Source of the DNA: an uncultured Cytophagales bacterium | GTDB lineage: Bacteria; Bacteroidota; Bacteroidia; Cytophagales; Thermoflexibacteraceae | Direction: 5' to 3' | DNA: 64,000 nt | Assembly (NCBI GenBank): GCA_938039675.1 | Contig: CALHUI010000003.1 | Coordinates: forward strand, 372,001-436,000 | In this document: piece after piece, positions 46,397-55,551 of the stretch | Layout of the letters: each line of letters opens with the position of its first letter | How positions within the stretch are numbered: the stretch's first letter is position 1 | Translations under genes and position numbers: made by a program | The notes under the pieces: generated by a model | What the model saw: the letters and a program-made list of their open reading frames with translations, nothing else | What the model was told of the DNA's origin: nothing | Database searches by the model: none

Positions 46397-46927
46397 ATGT
46401 CAGCAATACCCGGAGGCGTTAGGGTGCAAGGCTTTATTGCACCAACTTCAAGTAACGATACATACCCCGTAACCGACCCGCACTATGGTTTAGGTGGGCT
46501 ACGAACAGTTTTGAACCTTGGGCAGCGCGATCAAATACCAGCAGCGCGGCGCATGGTTGGTATGCTTGTTTTCGTGCAGCAGCAAAACAAGTAGTACAAA
46601 CTCTTAGATGACCTTGTGCAATGGGAGGAAGTGGACTTATCCAATATCATTATCTCCGAAACCAATCCAACCGTACCAACGCACGTAAAGCAGATACCGC
46701 AAGACAGCACCAATGAGCAGGTTTTGCAGTGGAACGGCACAACTTGGGAAACGGTAACGCCTCCCCCGCCCGCAGCAGGAGTATTACTTACAACAGGCGT
46801 TACAGCGGGCACATATACCTCAATAACTTCATTAACGGTAGATGAATTTGGACAGATAACTAATGTTATAGGTCTTTTGCCTCCAACAGAACAGGAGAGT
46901 CCCCTGCCCGTTCCCCAGCAATCGTAA
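46397..46927 (+). pseudogene. Phage tail-like gene 3 with in-frame TAG
   Basis: Begins MSAIPGGVRVQGFIAPTSSN, continues GLGGLRTVLNLGQRDQIPAA and RRMVGMLVFVQQQNK, then TAG (46592-46594) and, in the same frame, YKLLDDLVQWEEVDLSN, VLQWNGTTWETVTPPPPAAG and GTYTSITSLTVDEFGQITNV, ending SPLPVPQQS. The stop lies in the middle of the module shared with genes 1 and 2 (aligned to DGITYMLDHD). CAG (Gln) to TAG is the simplest origin. The C-terminal GTYTSITVD-type segment is common in phage fibre proteins. It may be truncated at the 3' end. The region 46928-47087 downstream shows no gene. Confidence 0.65.
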
Positions 46928-47087
46928 TAAGGCAATAAATTACCGACGTGCTTTTTTCATAGTAAAGCTGATACGAAGTTAATGGGCGCAAAAGTAGTGT
47001 GCAAGTTTTGTGGGATTATTCCATAGTCAGGTTACACCACTGTATCCGAATTTTACACTCAAATATAACAGTCTGATTATCAACAAG

Positions 47088-47121
47088 AAAACCCTTCTAA
47101 CGGAAGTTGGAAGGGTTTTTT
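47088..47121 (-). terminator. Terminator next to tRNA-Met
   Basis: AAAACCCTTCtAAC pairs with GTTgGAAGGGTTTT (one wobble, 4-nt loop). It starts 23 bp past the tRNA 3' end on the minus strand, with a T run on both sides. Confidence 0.75.
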
Positions 47122-47143
47122 CGGCTCAATTTGAATGTTTTCG

Positions 47144-47217
47144 TAGCGGAGACGGGAATTGAACCCGTGACCTTAGGGTTATGAATCCTACGCTCTAACC
47201 ATCTGAGCTACCCCGCC
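47144..47217 (-). tRNA. tRNA-Met (CAU), CCA not encoded
   Basis: The minus strand folds as a 74-nt cloverleaf: acceptor GGCGGGG with CTCCGCT (two G-T wobbles), D-arm GCTCAGATGGTTAGAGC, anticodon loop TTCATAA containing CAT, T-arm ACGGG-TTCAATT-CCCGT, discriminator A. The first pair and D-arm argue for elongator Met; a lysidine-modified Ile2 tRNA cannot be excluded from sequence alone. Confidence 0.93.
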
Positions 47218-47228
47218 GTTTGTGAGTG

Positions 47229-47258
47229 CAAAATTAAACCCAATTATTTTACTTTCAA
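47229..47258 (-). promoter_or_regulatory. tRNA-Met promoter
   Basis: On the minus strand TTG (47256-47258), 19-bp spacer, TAATTTTG (47229-47236), 11 bp before the tRNA 5' end: a full match to the Bacteroidetes consensus. Confidence 0.7.
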
Positions 47259-47312
47259 AACTTTTTTATTTTTCCAAAATGCTATATTGCAGTAAACAAA
47301 CCGCACAAGGCT

Positions 47313-47729
47313 ATGGCGAAGTTAAAATACGTGGCCGAATTTGAAATCAATGCGTCGGTAAAGATGCTGTTTCCATACCTTTCAACTCCTTCAGGGCTTT
47401 CCGAATGGTTTGCAGAGAAAGTGAAGGTTGTGAATACCGAAGAACGTATCTACGATATTGTTTGGGACGGCATCAGTCATTTGGCAAAGCTCACCGCGCT
47501 ACAACTCAACAAACATGTCAAATTTGTATTCCTGCCCGAAAACGAAGCTGACAAAGAAGACCCGTCCTACCTTGAGTTTAAACTGGTGCATAACGATATG
47601 ACGGAGACCACTTTCCTGAAAGTTATTGACTACTCGCTGATTGATAACGAAGCCGATTTAAAGGAATTATGGATTAGTCTGATACACAGCCTTTGTGAGT
47701 TAATCGGAGCCAAAGAAAACCACGCCTAA
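47313..47729 (+). CDS. START-like domain protein
   Basis: A 138-residue protein of the START-like (AHSA1-related) family restricted to Bacteroidetes. It shows KYVAEFEINASVKMLFPYLS, PSGLSEWFAEKV near residue 32 and TTFLKVIDYSL before the last helix LWISLIHSLCELIG. These bind a hydrophobic ligand in a helix-grip fold; ligand unknown. A Hpt protein follows after 5 bp. Confidence 0.9.
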   Translation: MAKLKYVAEFEINASVKMLFPYLSTPSGLSEWFAEKVKVVNTEERIYDIVWDGISHLAKLTALQLNKHVKFVFLPENEADKEDPSYLEFKLVHNDMTETTFLKVIDYSLIDNEADLKELWISLIHSLCELIGAKENHA

Positions 47730-47734
47730 CGGCT

Positions 47735-48073
47735 ATGAATCTCGACTATTTATATCAAATGACAGATAATAACGAAGCATTTATTGCCGAGTTGCTGTCG
47801 TTGTTGCGAAAAAATCTGGTGGAATTTCCTGTTGCCATGCAGCAAGCATTTGATACGCAACAATGGGAAGACCTGCGCAATATTGCTCATAAATTCAAGT
47901 CTTGTGTTGCTTATGCCGGTATAAAAGAGTTTAATCATGCACTTATTGCTTTGGAATTGAGCAAGGAAAACAATCTTACTCCTGTACAGATACAAAACAA
48001 TTTACAAGTTGTTTGTCAATATGCTAAACAAATGCTTGCGGAAATTGACCAACTGCTGGTAAAATATCATTGA
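47735..48073 (+). CDS. Stand-alone histidine phosphotransfer (Hpt) protein
   Basis: A 112-residue four-helix Hpt protein. The phospho-accepting His is H52 in NIAHKFKSCVAYAG, a variant of the usual HxLKGSS. MTDNNEAFIAELLSLL at the N-terminus is typical. It could shuttle phosphate from hybrid kinases such as the one at 28587, but nothing adjacent identifies its partner. Same strand and 5 bp from the START-like gene. Confidence 0.88.
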   Translation: MNLDYLYQMTDNNEAFIAELLSLLRKNLVEFPVAMQQAFDTQQWEDLRNIAHKFKSCVAYAGIKEFNHALIALELSKENNLTPVQIQNNLQVVCQYAKQMLAEIDQLLVKYH

Positions 48074-48091
48074 GTACGCCATCTTTGCCAC

Positions 48092-48757
48092 ATGAAAGTA
48101 TTAATTGCCGGCGCAACCGGGCTGATTGGCAGCCATTTACTACGCCAATCGCTGCAAAACCCTTACATTGCGCAAGTGGTTTCCCTTGCGCGTAAGCCTA
48201 TGCAAATTAGTCATACTAAGTTGCAGGAAATTATTTTCAATTTTGACAATTCGCACGACTATGACACTTTGCCTGTGGTTGATGCGGCTTTTTGTTGTTT
48301 GGGAACAACCATTAAAAAAGCCGGCTCCCGCAAAGCATTCAGAAAAGTAGATTATGACTATCCACTGGCACTCGCAAAAGCCATGCGTGATAAGGGAACG
48401 GCGCATTTTCTTGTGGTTACCGCATTGGGAAGCGATGCTGGCTCGATGGTGTTTTACAGCCGAGTAAAAGGAGAATTGGAAGAGGCACTTATCGGGTTGC
48501 AATTCCCTTCGCTCAGTATTTTCCAGCCTTCGCTGTTGTTGGGCGAGCGCAAAGAAAAGCGCTTCGGCGAGGATTTTGCTAAATGGTTGATACCATTGGT
48601 TACGCCGCTGCTGGTAGGCAGTCTGCGGAAATATCGCGCCATTCACGGGGCAGACGTGGCCAAAGCGATGCTAAAAATAGCAAGACAGCCTGCCTCGGGC
48701 GTTTGTCGTTATCCCTCCGATGAAATTCAGGAAATTGCCGACCATTTCAGAATATGA
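48092..48757 (+). CDS. NAD(P)-binding Rossmann protein (TIP30/HTATIP2-like)
   Basis: A 221-residue atypical short-chain reductase. The nucleotide motif VLIAGATGLIGSHLL is at the N-terminus; AAFCCLGTTIKKAGSRKAFR is typical of the TIP30-like group; HFLVVTALGSDAGSMVFYSRVKGELEEAL supplies the YxxxK-like site. The substrate is unknown. The stop overlaps the next start (ATGA). Confidence 0.88.
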   Translation: MKVLIAGATGLIGSHLLRQSLQNPYIAQVVSLARKPMQISHTKLQEIIFNFDNSHDYDTLPVVDAAFCCLGTTIKKAGSRKAFRKVDYDYPLALAKAMRDKGTAHFLVVTALGSDAGSMVFYSRVKGELEEALIGLQFPSLSIFQPSLLLGERKEKRFGEDFAKWLIPLVTPLLVGSLRKYRAIHGADVAKAMLKIARQPASGVCRYPSDEIQEIADHFRI

Positions 48758-49560
48758 GTTTGCATCGCACAATTTTTATCGTGGCACAAATGGACTGCCC
48801 TTCGGAGGAACAACTCATACGGATGAAATTAGAGCCGCTTTCGCAAATACAGCAGTTGAAGTTTGACATCCATGGCCGAACATTGATGGTGCTGCACAGT
48901 GGCGAATGGCAACCGATATTTGCCGCTTTGGAAAGTTTGCAATTAGGTACAGCTTTTCAGTCGTCCGATGCAGTGCAAGTTGCTGACCACTCGGAGCATT
49001 TCGCCGAAAATGAAGCCCGACAGCGCCGCCTGCTGATAGCGGTTCTGGTAATTAATTTTGCATTTTTTGTGGCTGAATCGCTGTTTGGGGTGCTTTCAGG
49101 CTCTATGGGGTTGTTGGCCGACGGGTTGGACATGCTGGCAGACAGTTTTGTTTACGGCATGGCACTTTTTGCAGTGGGGGCTGCTGCTGTGCGTAAAAAA
49201 CAAATTGCCCGCATCAGCGGGTACTTCCAACTCATGCTGGCCATTTTTGGTCTGTTAGAAACTTTGCGCCGTTTTTGGGGATGGGAACTCATGCCCGAAT
49301 TTCAAACCATGATGGTTGTTTCACTTTTTGCACTCATGGGTAATGCTGCCTGCCTTTATTTGTTGCAAAAAAGCAAAAGCGATGAGGTGCACATGCAGGC
49401 AAGTCTGATTTTTACTTCCAACGATGTGATTGCCAATATTGGCGTAATCGTTGCGGGCGGATTGGTCTGGTGGCTGCAATCCAAAACCCCCGATTTGATA
49501 GTGGGGCTGATTGTATTTTTCATGGTAGCGCGGGGCGCTTTCCGCATTTTGAAATTGTAA
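48754..49560 (+). CDS. HMA-like plus CDF-like cation transporter
   Basis: A 268-residue inner-membrane protein. The N-terminal 70 residues have the fold pattern of a heavy-metal-associated domain (FIVAQMDCPSEEQLIRMKLE), but only one Cys is present instead of CxxC. Residues 85-268 are a cation-diffusion-facilitator-like domain of about six TM helices; GSMGLLADGLDMLADSFVYG and ASLIFTSNDVIANIGVIVAG carry the usual Asp positions. Zinc or a similar ion is likely. Coupled to the TIP30-like gene. Confidence 0.85.
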   Translation: MSLHRTIFIVAQMDCPSEEQLIRMKLEPLSQIQQLKFDIHGRTLMVLHSGEWQPIFAALESLQLGTAFQSSDAVQVADHSEHFAENEARQRRLLIAVLVINFAFFVAESLFGVLSGSMGLLADGLDMLADSFVYGMALFAVGAAAVRKKQIARISGYFQLMLAIFGLLETLRRFWGWELMPEFQTMMVVSLFALMGNAACLYLLQKSKSDEVHMQASLIFTSNDVIANIGVIVAGGLVWWLQSKTPDLIVGLIVFFMVARGAFRILKL

Positions 49561-49663
49561 CACCCGTAAACTTGACAGTTTTCATACCCAAACAAGCATT
49601 TAGCTTTACCTCTGAGTAGTTGTACACACAAGTACGAGAAACTCTCAAAATTATTTTACGAAC

Positions 49664-50512
49664 ATGTCCTATACCATTCTCACTATTTATGCCCCCCAAG
49701 ATTTTGCCGATATCCTCAAAGCGGAATTGTCCATAACGGGTTTTTCCATCTTTCTTGATTTGGAAAATGGCGCTTTTGAAACATCCATAGAATCGCACTT
49801 GTTTGACCGCCAAAGTACGGAGGAAATTATCAGCCGATACAGCGGCGGGGCAAATATCCGCATGGAAATACGCGAAGAGGAGCGTCAGAATTGGAATCAG
49901 GTGTGGGAAGAAAGTTATCCGCCAGTGGTGGTGGACGACCGCTGCATTGTACGTGCCGAATTTCATGCTCCCCTCATGAACAGCAGGGGCGAGCCATACC
50001 CTTATGATTTGCTGATTACGCCCAAAATGTCATTTGGTACGGGACATCATGAAACCACATCCCAAATGCTTGCCTTTATTCTCGATTTGGATTGCCGAAA
50101 CAAAAAAGTAGCTGATTTTGGTTGTGGTACAGGTATTTTGGCCATTTTGGCGCTGAAACGAGGAGCTACAGAGGCAGATGCCTGCGACGTGGAAGACTGG
50201 TCGGTGGAGAGTAGCACCGAGAATGCTCAACTCAACGGTGTACGGATGCGTACTTACCTAGGTATGGCTGCCGAATGTGGCCGCCCCGAAGGCTACTACG
50301 ACCTGATTTTTGCCAATATCAACCTGAGTGTGTTGCTGGCCGAAACGCCGATTTATGCCCAACTGCTGGCAAAAGGCGGGCGGCTGTTGCTAAGCGGTTT
50401 TTACGTCAGTGATATCCTAGCCATACAAGCCGCCTGTGAGCAACAAGGGCTTGTTTTAGAGCGTCAAAGCAACAAAAACAACTGGGCAGTGCTGCAATTC
50501 AAAAAAGAATAG
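49664..50512 (+). CDS. prmA: Ribosomal protein L11 methyltransferase
   Basis: A 282-residue SAM methyltransferase that methylates ribosomal protein L11. The N-terminal domain (residues 1-100) is followed by MSFGTGHHETTSQM and the SAM motif VADFGCGTGILAILALKRGA, then DLIFANINLSVLLAE, typical of PrmA. No genes for L11 or its partners are nearby. Confidence 0.93.
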   Translation: MSYTILTIYAPQDFADILKAELSITGFSIFLDLENGAFETSIESHLFDRQSTEEIISRYSGGANIRMEIREEERQNWNQVWEESYPPVVVDDRCIVRAEFHAPLMNSRGEPYPYDLLITPKMSFGTGHHETTSQMLAFILDLDCRNKKVADFGCGTGILAILALKRGATEADACDVEDWSVESSTENAQLNGVRMRTYLGMAAECGRPEGYYDLIFANINLSVLLAETPIYAQLLAKGGRLLLSGFYVSDILAIQAACEQQGLVLERQSNKNNWAVLQFKKE

Positions 50513-50544
50513 AACGTTATCTGTAAAACGAATTTGGCTTATTT

Positions 50545-53500
50545 ATGGGAAAAGTTGTGTTTTATCGTTGGGCAATGCTTTTTTTGCTTTCTGTTGTGTC
50601 GGCGGTAGCAGCCCATGCGCAGTCCATTCCTCTCAAAGAGGAAGGTAGCTTCATAGGCAACCTGGAAGTGCTCTATCAGCGCTCGGTGAGCCCTACTGCC
50701 AAAGCCACCTTGGCCAATTTTCAGCCCATCTGGGAGGGACAATTGGGGGCTGCGGAGAAAACCAAAATTTTCAACATCGCCCGCAATATCCAACTGAAAA
50801 ATCCCAATTTTCTCACGCATATAGAAAACCTGCTGATTTGCGTAACCTACGCCGTGCGCGACCGCAAATTGCCGGCAAACCAACAGGCCGCCATGCTTGC
50901 AATGATAGAGGCTACGGCAGAGGATAAAAAATATACCTCCGAAGCACTTATACGCCTGCTAACTACCATCAGGCAGTTTCTGGCCGAAGGCGTACTTTAC
51001 AAATCGGTTGCCTCTACCGTGAGCATACCGATGACAGCCAAATTCAGCTTTGATTATGCTAAATCGGGCGATAAAGCCGAATCTGCACCGCAAGCAGAAG
51101 AATGGACACCGCAGGATTTGCCGCAAGAGCAACCCGCAACCGAACAAAAATCTGAAGACCCGTGGGACGACAGCAACTGGGACAGCAACGACAGCGGTTG
51201 GAGCAACTCCGAGTTTGAAACAGCACCGAAGGAAGTACCCAAAAGAACGAGCCCCGAGCTAAAAGAGTTAGTTTTTGAAAAACCGCAAATGCCCGTACTG
51301 GGAGGGGCTTCCATCAAAATTGAACCTACCGACCTTACCATTCGCACTTCTGCCGATACGCTGACCATTAGAGGCACATCGGGCAATCTGTTTATTATGC
51401 AAACCCGTTTTATTGGTAAAGACGGCAAAACCGATTGGACGCGTACAGGTTTGCCTGCCGATGCAATCACTTGTACATTTAGCGAATACCATTTTGATGT
51501 GCGTAAGCCTAAACTGACGGCAGAATATGCGCGCCTCAGCTATCCGGCCAAAACCGACTCTGTTGTTTTGGGCGTTTTTGAATACAACAGCCAGCGCGTG
51601 GCAAAACGCGAAAAAGCCACCTATCCGCGCTTCAAGTCGTATTATGCCAATATCCCCGTTAAAGGCATTGCCAAAGACCTTGAATATATTGGCGGATTCA
51701 GCCTGATAGGTCGCAATTTTTCAAGTGCTAATTTCAGCAACAGCCCCTCGCAGATATTTATCAAAAAGAACGGAGAGTTGAAATTCCGCACTGCATCGCG
51801 TCGCAATTTTAATTTTACGGATACGACTGTTACCAATCCTGCCACCGAAGTGGTCATTTACCTGAATAACAGGCAAGATTCCATTTCGCACCCGGGCGTA
51901 AGGCTTTACTACAACCACGGCTCGGGCAAACTATCCGCTGTTAAAGAACGCCAAGAGTACGGTATGGCATCATTCACCGATACGTATCATAGATTGGAAA
52001 TGTACGCCGACCGATTGCGTTGGGATGTGTCGCAGGACAGTATGATATTAGATTTGACAGTTTCTAACCAGAACGTGGTAGATTCCAACCGCGTTGTTTT
52101 GCCTATCCGTTCCATGGATTATTTTTCGGACATCTCTTACAACAAAGAGGTACGGATGGGCAGTAACTATAATCCCGTAGGTGTGGCGGTTGCGTATGCT
52201 AAGCAAATCAAAAGCAATAGTTTTTCCGTGCAAGAACTTGCCAACTACTCAAAAATCAATGCCCGCAGTTTGCAGCAAACTATGCGCAGTATGGACAAAA
52301 TGGGCTTTCTGAGCTATGACGACAGTACCGGCTGGATAGAACTCAAACGAAAAGCCGTTTTGTATGCCAACGCAAGTATGGGGTTGGTAGACTATGACAA
52401 CTTGGAGTTGCTGTCCATTACGGAATTTGGCAAAAACATCATCATCAACCTTACAACCAACGATTTGATTATCAGCGGAGTAAGTGTTTTCCCCCTGTGG
52501 CGCCCCAGTGAACTCGACCAGTACGAAACCGACCCATCCAAACGAGCTAAATCGGCCGGTAAAGAAAATAACTTCGTTAAAGAAGGCGTGTGGGTAAAGC
52601 CTACGGGCGGCATTGTAAAAGTCCAGAAAAACCGTGAAATCATTATCAACGGTATGGTGGAAATATTAAAGAGAAACCGCATCAAAGACCGCTACTACGG
52701 CTCCGACTTCCGCTTTAACTACGACGGCTTTCTGATAGATATGCCCAAAGTGGACTCTATTGTAATAGCGCAGCGCGATTCGCTCGGTAGAATTGTTTTA
52801 GACCGCCAAGGAGAACCGCAAATGATGCAAAACAAAATTCAGGCAGCCAGCGGTGTGCTGTATGTGGCGAACCCTAAAAACCGTTCGGGGCAGTTGCGGC
52901 GCTATGCCAATGACACTACGGCAAACCATTATCCCGAATTTCGGGCAGTCGCAGGGGCGTACATTGCCTTTGAAGCAGCACAAATTGAGGGCAGTCAGTC
53001 CTACAAAGACCGTGTGAAATTTGATATGACAGCCTTCAACCTGCGCGGCAGCGACCGTGCCGCAGGCGCAGAGCGTTTTGACGGTACTTTCAAAACAGGC
53101 GGCATTTTTCCTGATTTTGAAGAAACGATAAGTCAGCAGAAAGACGGCTCCTTTGGTTTTGTGCACAAAACCTCTAAAGCCTCCGACAGATTCCCCAAAG
53201 GATATCCCCTCTACACCGATTCATTGGGCACGGCCAAAGAGACCACCGGCTATTTTGAAGGTGAAATTGTACTCAATAATGGCGGTATTCGCGGCAGAGG
53301 CAATATCAATTACCTATCGGTACAACTCAATTCGGCCGATTTTATGTATTACCCCGACTCGGTAACTACCATGGGCGAGGCTGCCAAAGGAAGGCCGAAA
53401 GAACACAATTTCGGACGAATTATCGCAGGCGAATACTTGGGCACCAGCTACCCCGATGTGGAAATGAACGATTTTCAACTCAAATGGCTGGCACGTCAGG

Positions 53501-55494
53501 ACAGCATGATGTTCACCACTATTGATACGGTAAAACAGCCTTTCAAAATGTATGGACAATCTACCATCGCCAAAGAGCAGCAACCTACTTTTAAAGGCAC
53601 GCTCACACTTACGCCCAAAATACTTGTAGGTAATGGCATTATAGACAATAAAGGTGCTGTTGCCAAGTCTGCCGAGTTTGCCTTTATGATGTCGCGCTAT
53701 ACTGCTCGTCATGCGGAATATTTCAAAATCAAAGTCAATAGCAACGCAGACAACCCTGCCATGCTGGCAACCAACGTGCGGATAGACTACGACCTTGCCG
53801 AAAGGAGAGCCGTTATAGAAACCGAAGTAGCAGGTGAGCAAAGTTTCCGTTTCCCCTATACCAAATATAAAACATCGCTGGCAAGGGCAGTATGGGATTT
53901 AGACCAAAAGCAGATAACTATAAGTATGCCCGAAGACGGAATTTTAGATAATTCCGTTTTCACCTCCACCGATGCCAAACGCAAAGGGCTATCGTTCAAA
54001 GGGCATTTGGCTAATTATAATCTGACAACTTATCAGTTGAATGTGAAGGGTGTGCCTTACATATTCTCCGTAGATGCGCATATTATTCCTAATAACGGTG
54101 ATGTAACTATATTACCCGAAGGCGCTATTGCAGAGTTGAAAGATTGTCAGGTAGTAGTACAGGCAGAAAACCAGTATCACCAATTAGACAAAGGCACAAT
54201 CAACGTTTTTTCTAAACACGAATACAGCGGTAATGCCACTTATCACTACAAGAACGATGAGGGCAAAGAATTTGAAATTCCGATGCAGTTCGTACCCTCG
54301 CAGTACGGGCGCAACAGCAACCGCGATGCCATCCTGACCATTACTAAAACCAAAATTTTTGAAAACCAGCAATTAATTTGGAAAGCAGGTACCATTTTCC
54401 GTGGCGATGTTACCATGCGCGGCGATAGTATCAGCCTGATATTCAACGGCGAATACCGCTACATAGACCTCGATAACGACATTTGGTTTCCTGCCAAAGG
54501 CGTATCGGAAATTACGGTGGCTACCGTGGAAGAAGTTCAAAATCAACAAGTTGGTTCGGGTATTTTCTTAAACGAGAAGAGTAGAAATATCTATGCTATT
54601 TACCGGTCGCCCCTGCAAAACAAAAATGACCGTCCTATTTTTGGTACACAAAACGGCATTGAAAAACAGCAAGGCGACATGCGCGTAACAGAAACCAAAG
54701 GTCGAAAAGAAAATTACGTCGGCAACCGATTTGCCTATAGTAAATCCAAAGCTGTAGCAGAGTTTGACGGCAAAATGGAGTTGATTAAGCCTAATGCCCG
54801 TTTCAATATTCTTGCCGCAGTCAAAGGGCGCTCCAAATACGACGAAGACAATTACTCCATGCAAGCCCTTATGGCCATCAAACTGGAAGAGGGCAAAGGA
54901 GATATTTTCAGAGACATAGCCAAACACATCAAAAAGCAGGTAGATTTGGACGAAACTGCCATCAAAAACGATGATGACTTGCTGTACAAACTTGCCAATT
55001 TGATATCGCGCTCCGACTTTGAAGATTTTCAGCGCCGCATCACACGCGGCCGAGCCGAAATTTCGGACGTGTTGCCCATGCCCTTGGTCCTGCACAACGT
55101 CAATCTGAATTGGTCGGCAGACCAGCGCGCCTTTTACAGCAAGGGCAAAATTCACCTGTCCAACATCTTCAAAGAAAATATCAACCTGATAATAGACGGC
55201 TATATTGAAATTCCGATGGCAGGCAAGCAGGTTTGCAACATCTACCTGCAAGTCAGCAAAGGCCGCTGGTACTACCTAAGCTATCAGAGTAACGATATCA
55301 AAATAGTTACTTCCGATGAAGAACTGAACAAAAAAATTGCCGACCCCAAATCAAAAGACAAATTCAAATTAGCAGAGAAATCCGAACGCTTGAACTTTAT
55401 TAATACATTCCGTAAAATTTACCTTAATCAGGAGCCGATGGAAGATGCCGCCTCCGACGATGAGGAAACCATTGAAAAAGACGGCGATAAGTGA
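50545..55494 (+). CDS. Giant exported hypothetical protein (1649 aa)
   Basis: Signal peptide near MLFLLSVVSAVAAHAQS. After an alpha-helical region (about 25-170) and an Asp/Ser/Trp-rich linker (residues 205-225, SEDPWDDSNWDSNDSGW), the rest is a long beta-rich body with recurring short strands (YYNHGSGKLSAV, RGRGNINYLSVQLNSADFMY, GNATYHYKNDEGKEFEIPM). It ends in a helical, strongly acidic tail (SDDEETIEKDGDK). No enzymatic motif is visible. The repeated beta strands and large size are what one sees in surface or envelope-assembly proteins; a distant LptD/OstA-like resemblance is possible but weak. A MORN-like exported protein follows after 57 bp. Confidence 0.85.
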   Translation: MGKVVFYRWAMLFLLSVVSAVAAHAQSIPLKEEGSFIGNLEVLYQRSVSPTAKATLANFQPIWEGQLGAAEKTKIFNIARNIQLKNPNFLTHIENLLICVTYAVRDRKLPANQQAAMLAMIEATAEDKKYTSEALIRLLTTIRQFLAEGVLYKSVASTVSIPMTAKFSFDYAKSGDKAESAPQAEEWTPQDLPQEQPATEQKSEDPWDDSNWDSNDSGWSNSEFETAPKEVPKRTSPELKELVFEKPQMPVLGGASIKIEPTDLTIRTSADTLTIRGTSGNLFIMQTRFIGKDGKTDWTRTGLPADAITCTFSEYHFDVRKPKLTAEYARLSYPAKTDSVVLGVFEYNSQRVAKREKATYPRFKSYYANIPVKGIAKDLEYIGGFSLIGRNFSSANFSNSPSQIFIKKNGELKFRTASRRNFNFTDTTVTNPATEVVIYLNNRQDSISHPGVRLYYNHGSGKLSAVKERQEYGMASFTDTYHRLEMYADRLRWDVSQDSMILDLTVSNQNVVDSNRVVLPIRSMDYFSDISYNKEVRMGSNYNPVGVAVAYAKQIKSNSFSVQELANYSKINARSLQQTMRSMDKMGFLSYDDSTGWIELKRKAVLYANASMGLVDYDNLELLSITEFGKNIIINLTTNDLIISGVSVFPLWRPSELDQYETDPSKRAKSAGKENNFVKEGVWVKPTGGIVKVQKNREIIINGMVEILKRNRIKDRYYGSDFRFNYDGFLIDMPKVDSIVIAQRDSLGRIVLDRQGEPQMMQNKIQAASGVLYVANPKNRSGQLRRYANDTTANHYPEFRAVAGAYIAFEAAQIEGSQSYKDRVKFDMTAFNLRGSDRAAGAERFDGTFKTGGIFPDFEETISQQKDGSFGFVHKTSKASDRFPKGYPLYTDSLGTAKETTGYFEGEIVLNNGGIRGRGNINYLSVQLNSADFMYYPDSVTTMGEAAKGRPKEHNFGRIIAGEYLGTSYPDVEMNDFQLKWLARQDSMMFTTIDTVKQPFKMYGQSTIAKEQQPTFKGTLTLTPKILVGNGIIDNKGAVAKSAEFAFMMSRYTARHAEYFKIKVNSNADNPAMLATNVRIDYDLAERRAVIETEVAGEQSFRFPYTKYKTSLARAVWDLDQKQITISMPEDGILDNSVFTSTDAKRKGLSFKGHLANYNLTTYQLNVKGVPYIFSVDAHIIPNNGDVTILPEGAIAELKDCQVVVQAENQYHQLDKGTINVFSKHEYSGNATYHYKNDEGKEFEIPMQFVPSQYGRNSNRDAILTITKTKIFENQQLIWKAGTIFRGDVTMRGDSISLIFNGEYRYIDLDNDIWFPAKGVSEITVATVEEVQNQQVGSGIFLNEKSRNIYAIYRSPLQNKNDRPIFGTQNGIEKQQGDMRVTETKGRKENYVGNRFAYSKSKAVAEFDGKMELIKPNARFNILAAVKGRSKYDEDNYSMQALMAIKLEEGKGDIFRDIAKHIKKQVDLDETAIKNDDDLLYKLANLISRSDFEDFQRRITRGRAEISDVLPMPLVLHNVNLNWSADQRAFYSKGKIHLSNIFKENINLIIDGYIEIPMAGKQVCNIYLQVSKGRWYYLSYQSNDIKIVTSDEELNKKIADPKSKDKFKLAEKSERLNFINTFRKIYLNQEPMEDAASDDEETIEKDGDK

Positions 55495-55551
55495 TGTAAG
55501 TTCTGGAACAATTTTTGAACATTTGTTATTGCTAATTACCTTGGTTGTTTA

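Noticed and set aside
45364-46927. Amber or opal recoding as in some phages
   Set aside because: The two stops are of different kinds, no suppressor tRNA is visible in the window and the lesions fit single C-to-T changes; kept only as an alternative in a finding.
44844-47217. Prophage attachment-site duplication of the tRNA-Met 3' end
   Set aside because: No copy of the tRNA 3' segment is visible at the far end of the island, so integration at the tRNA is suggested by position only.
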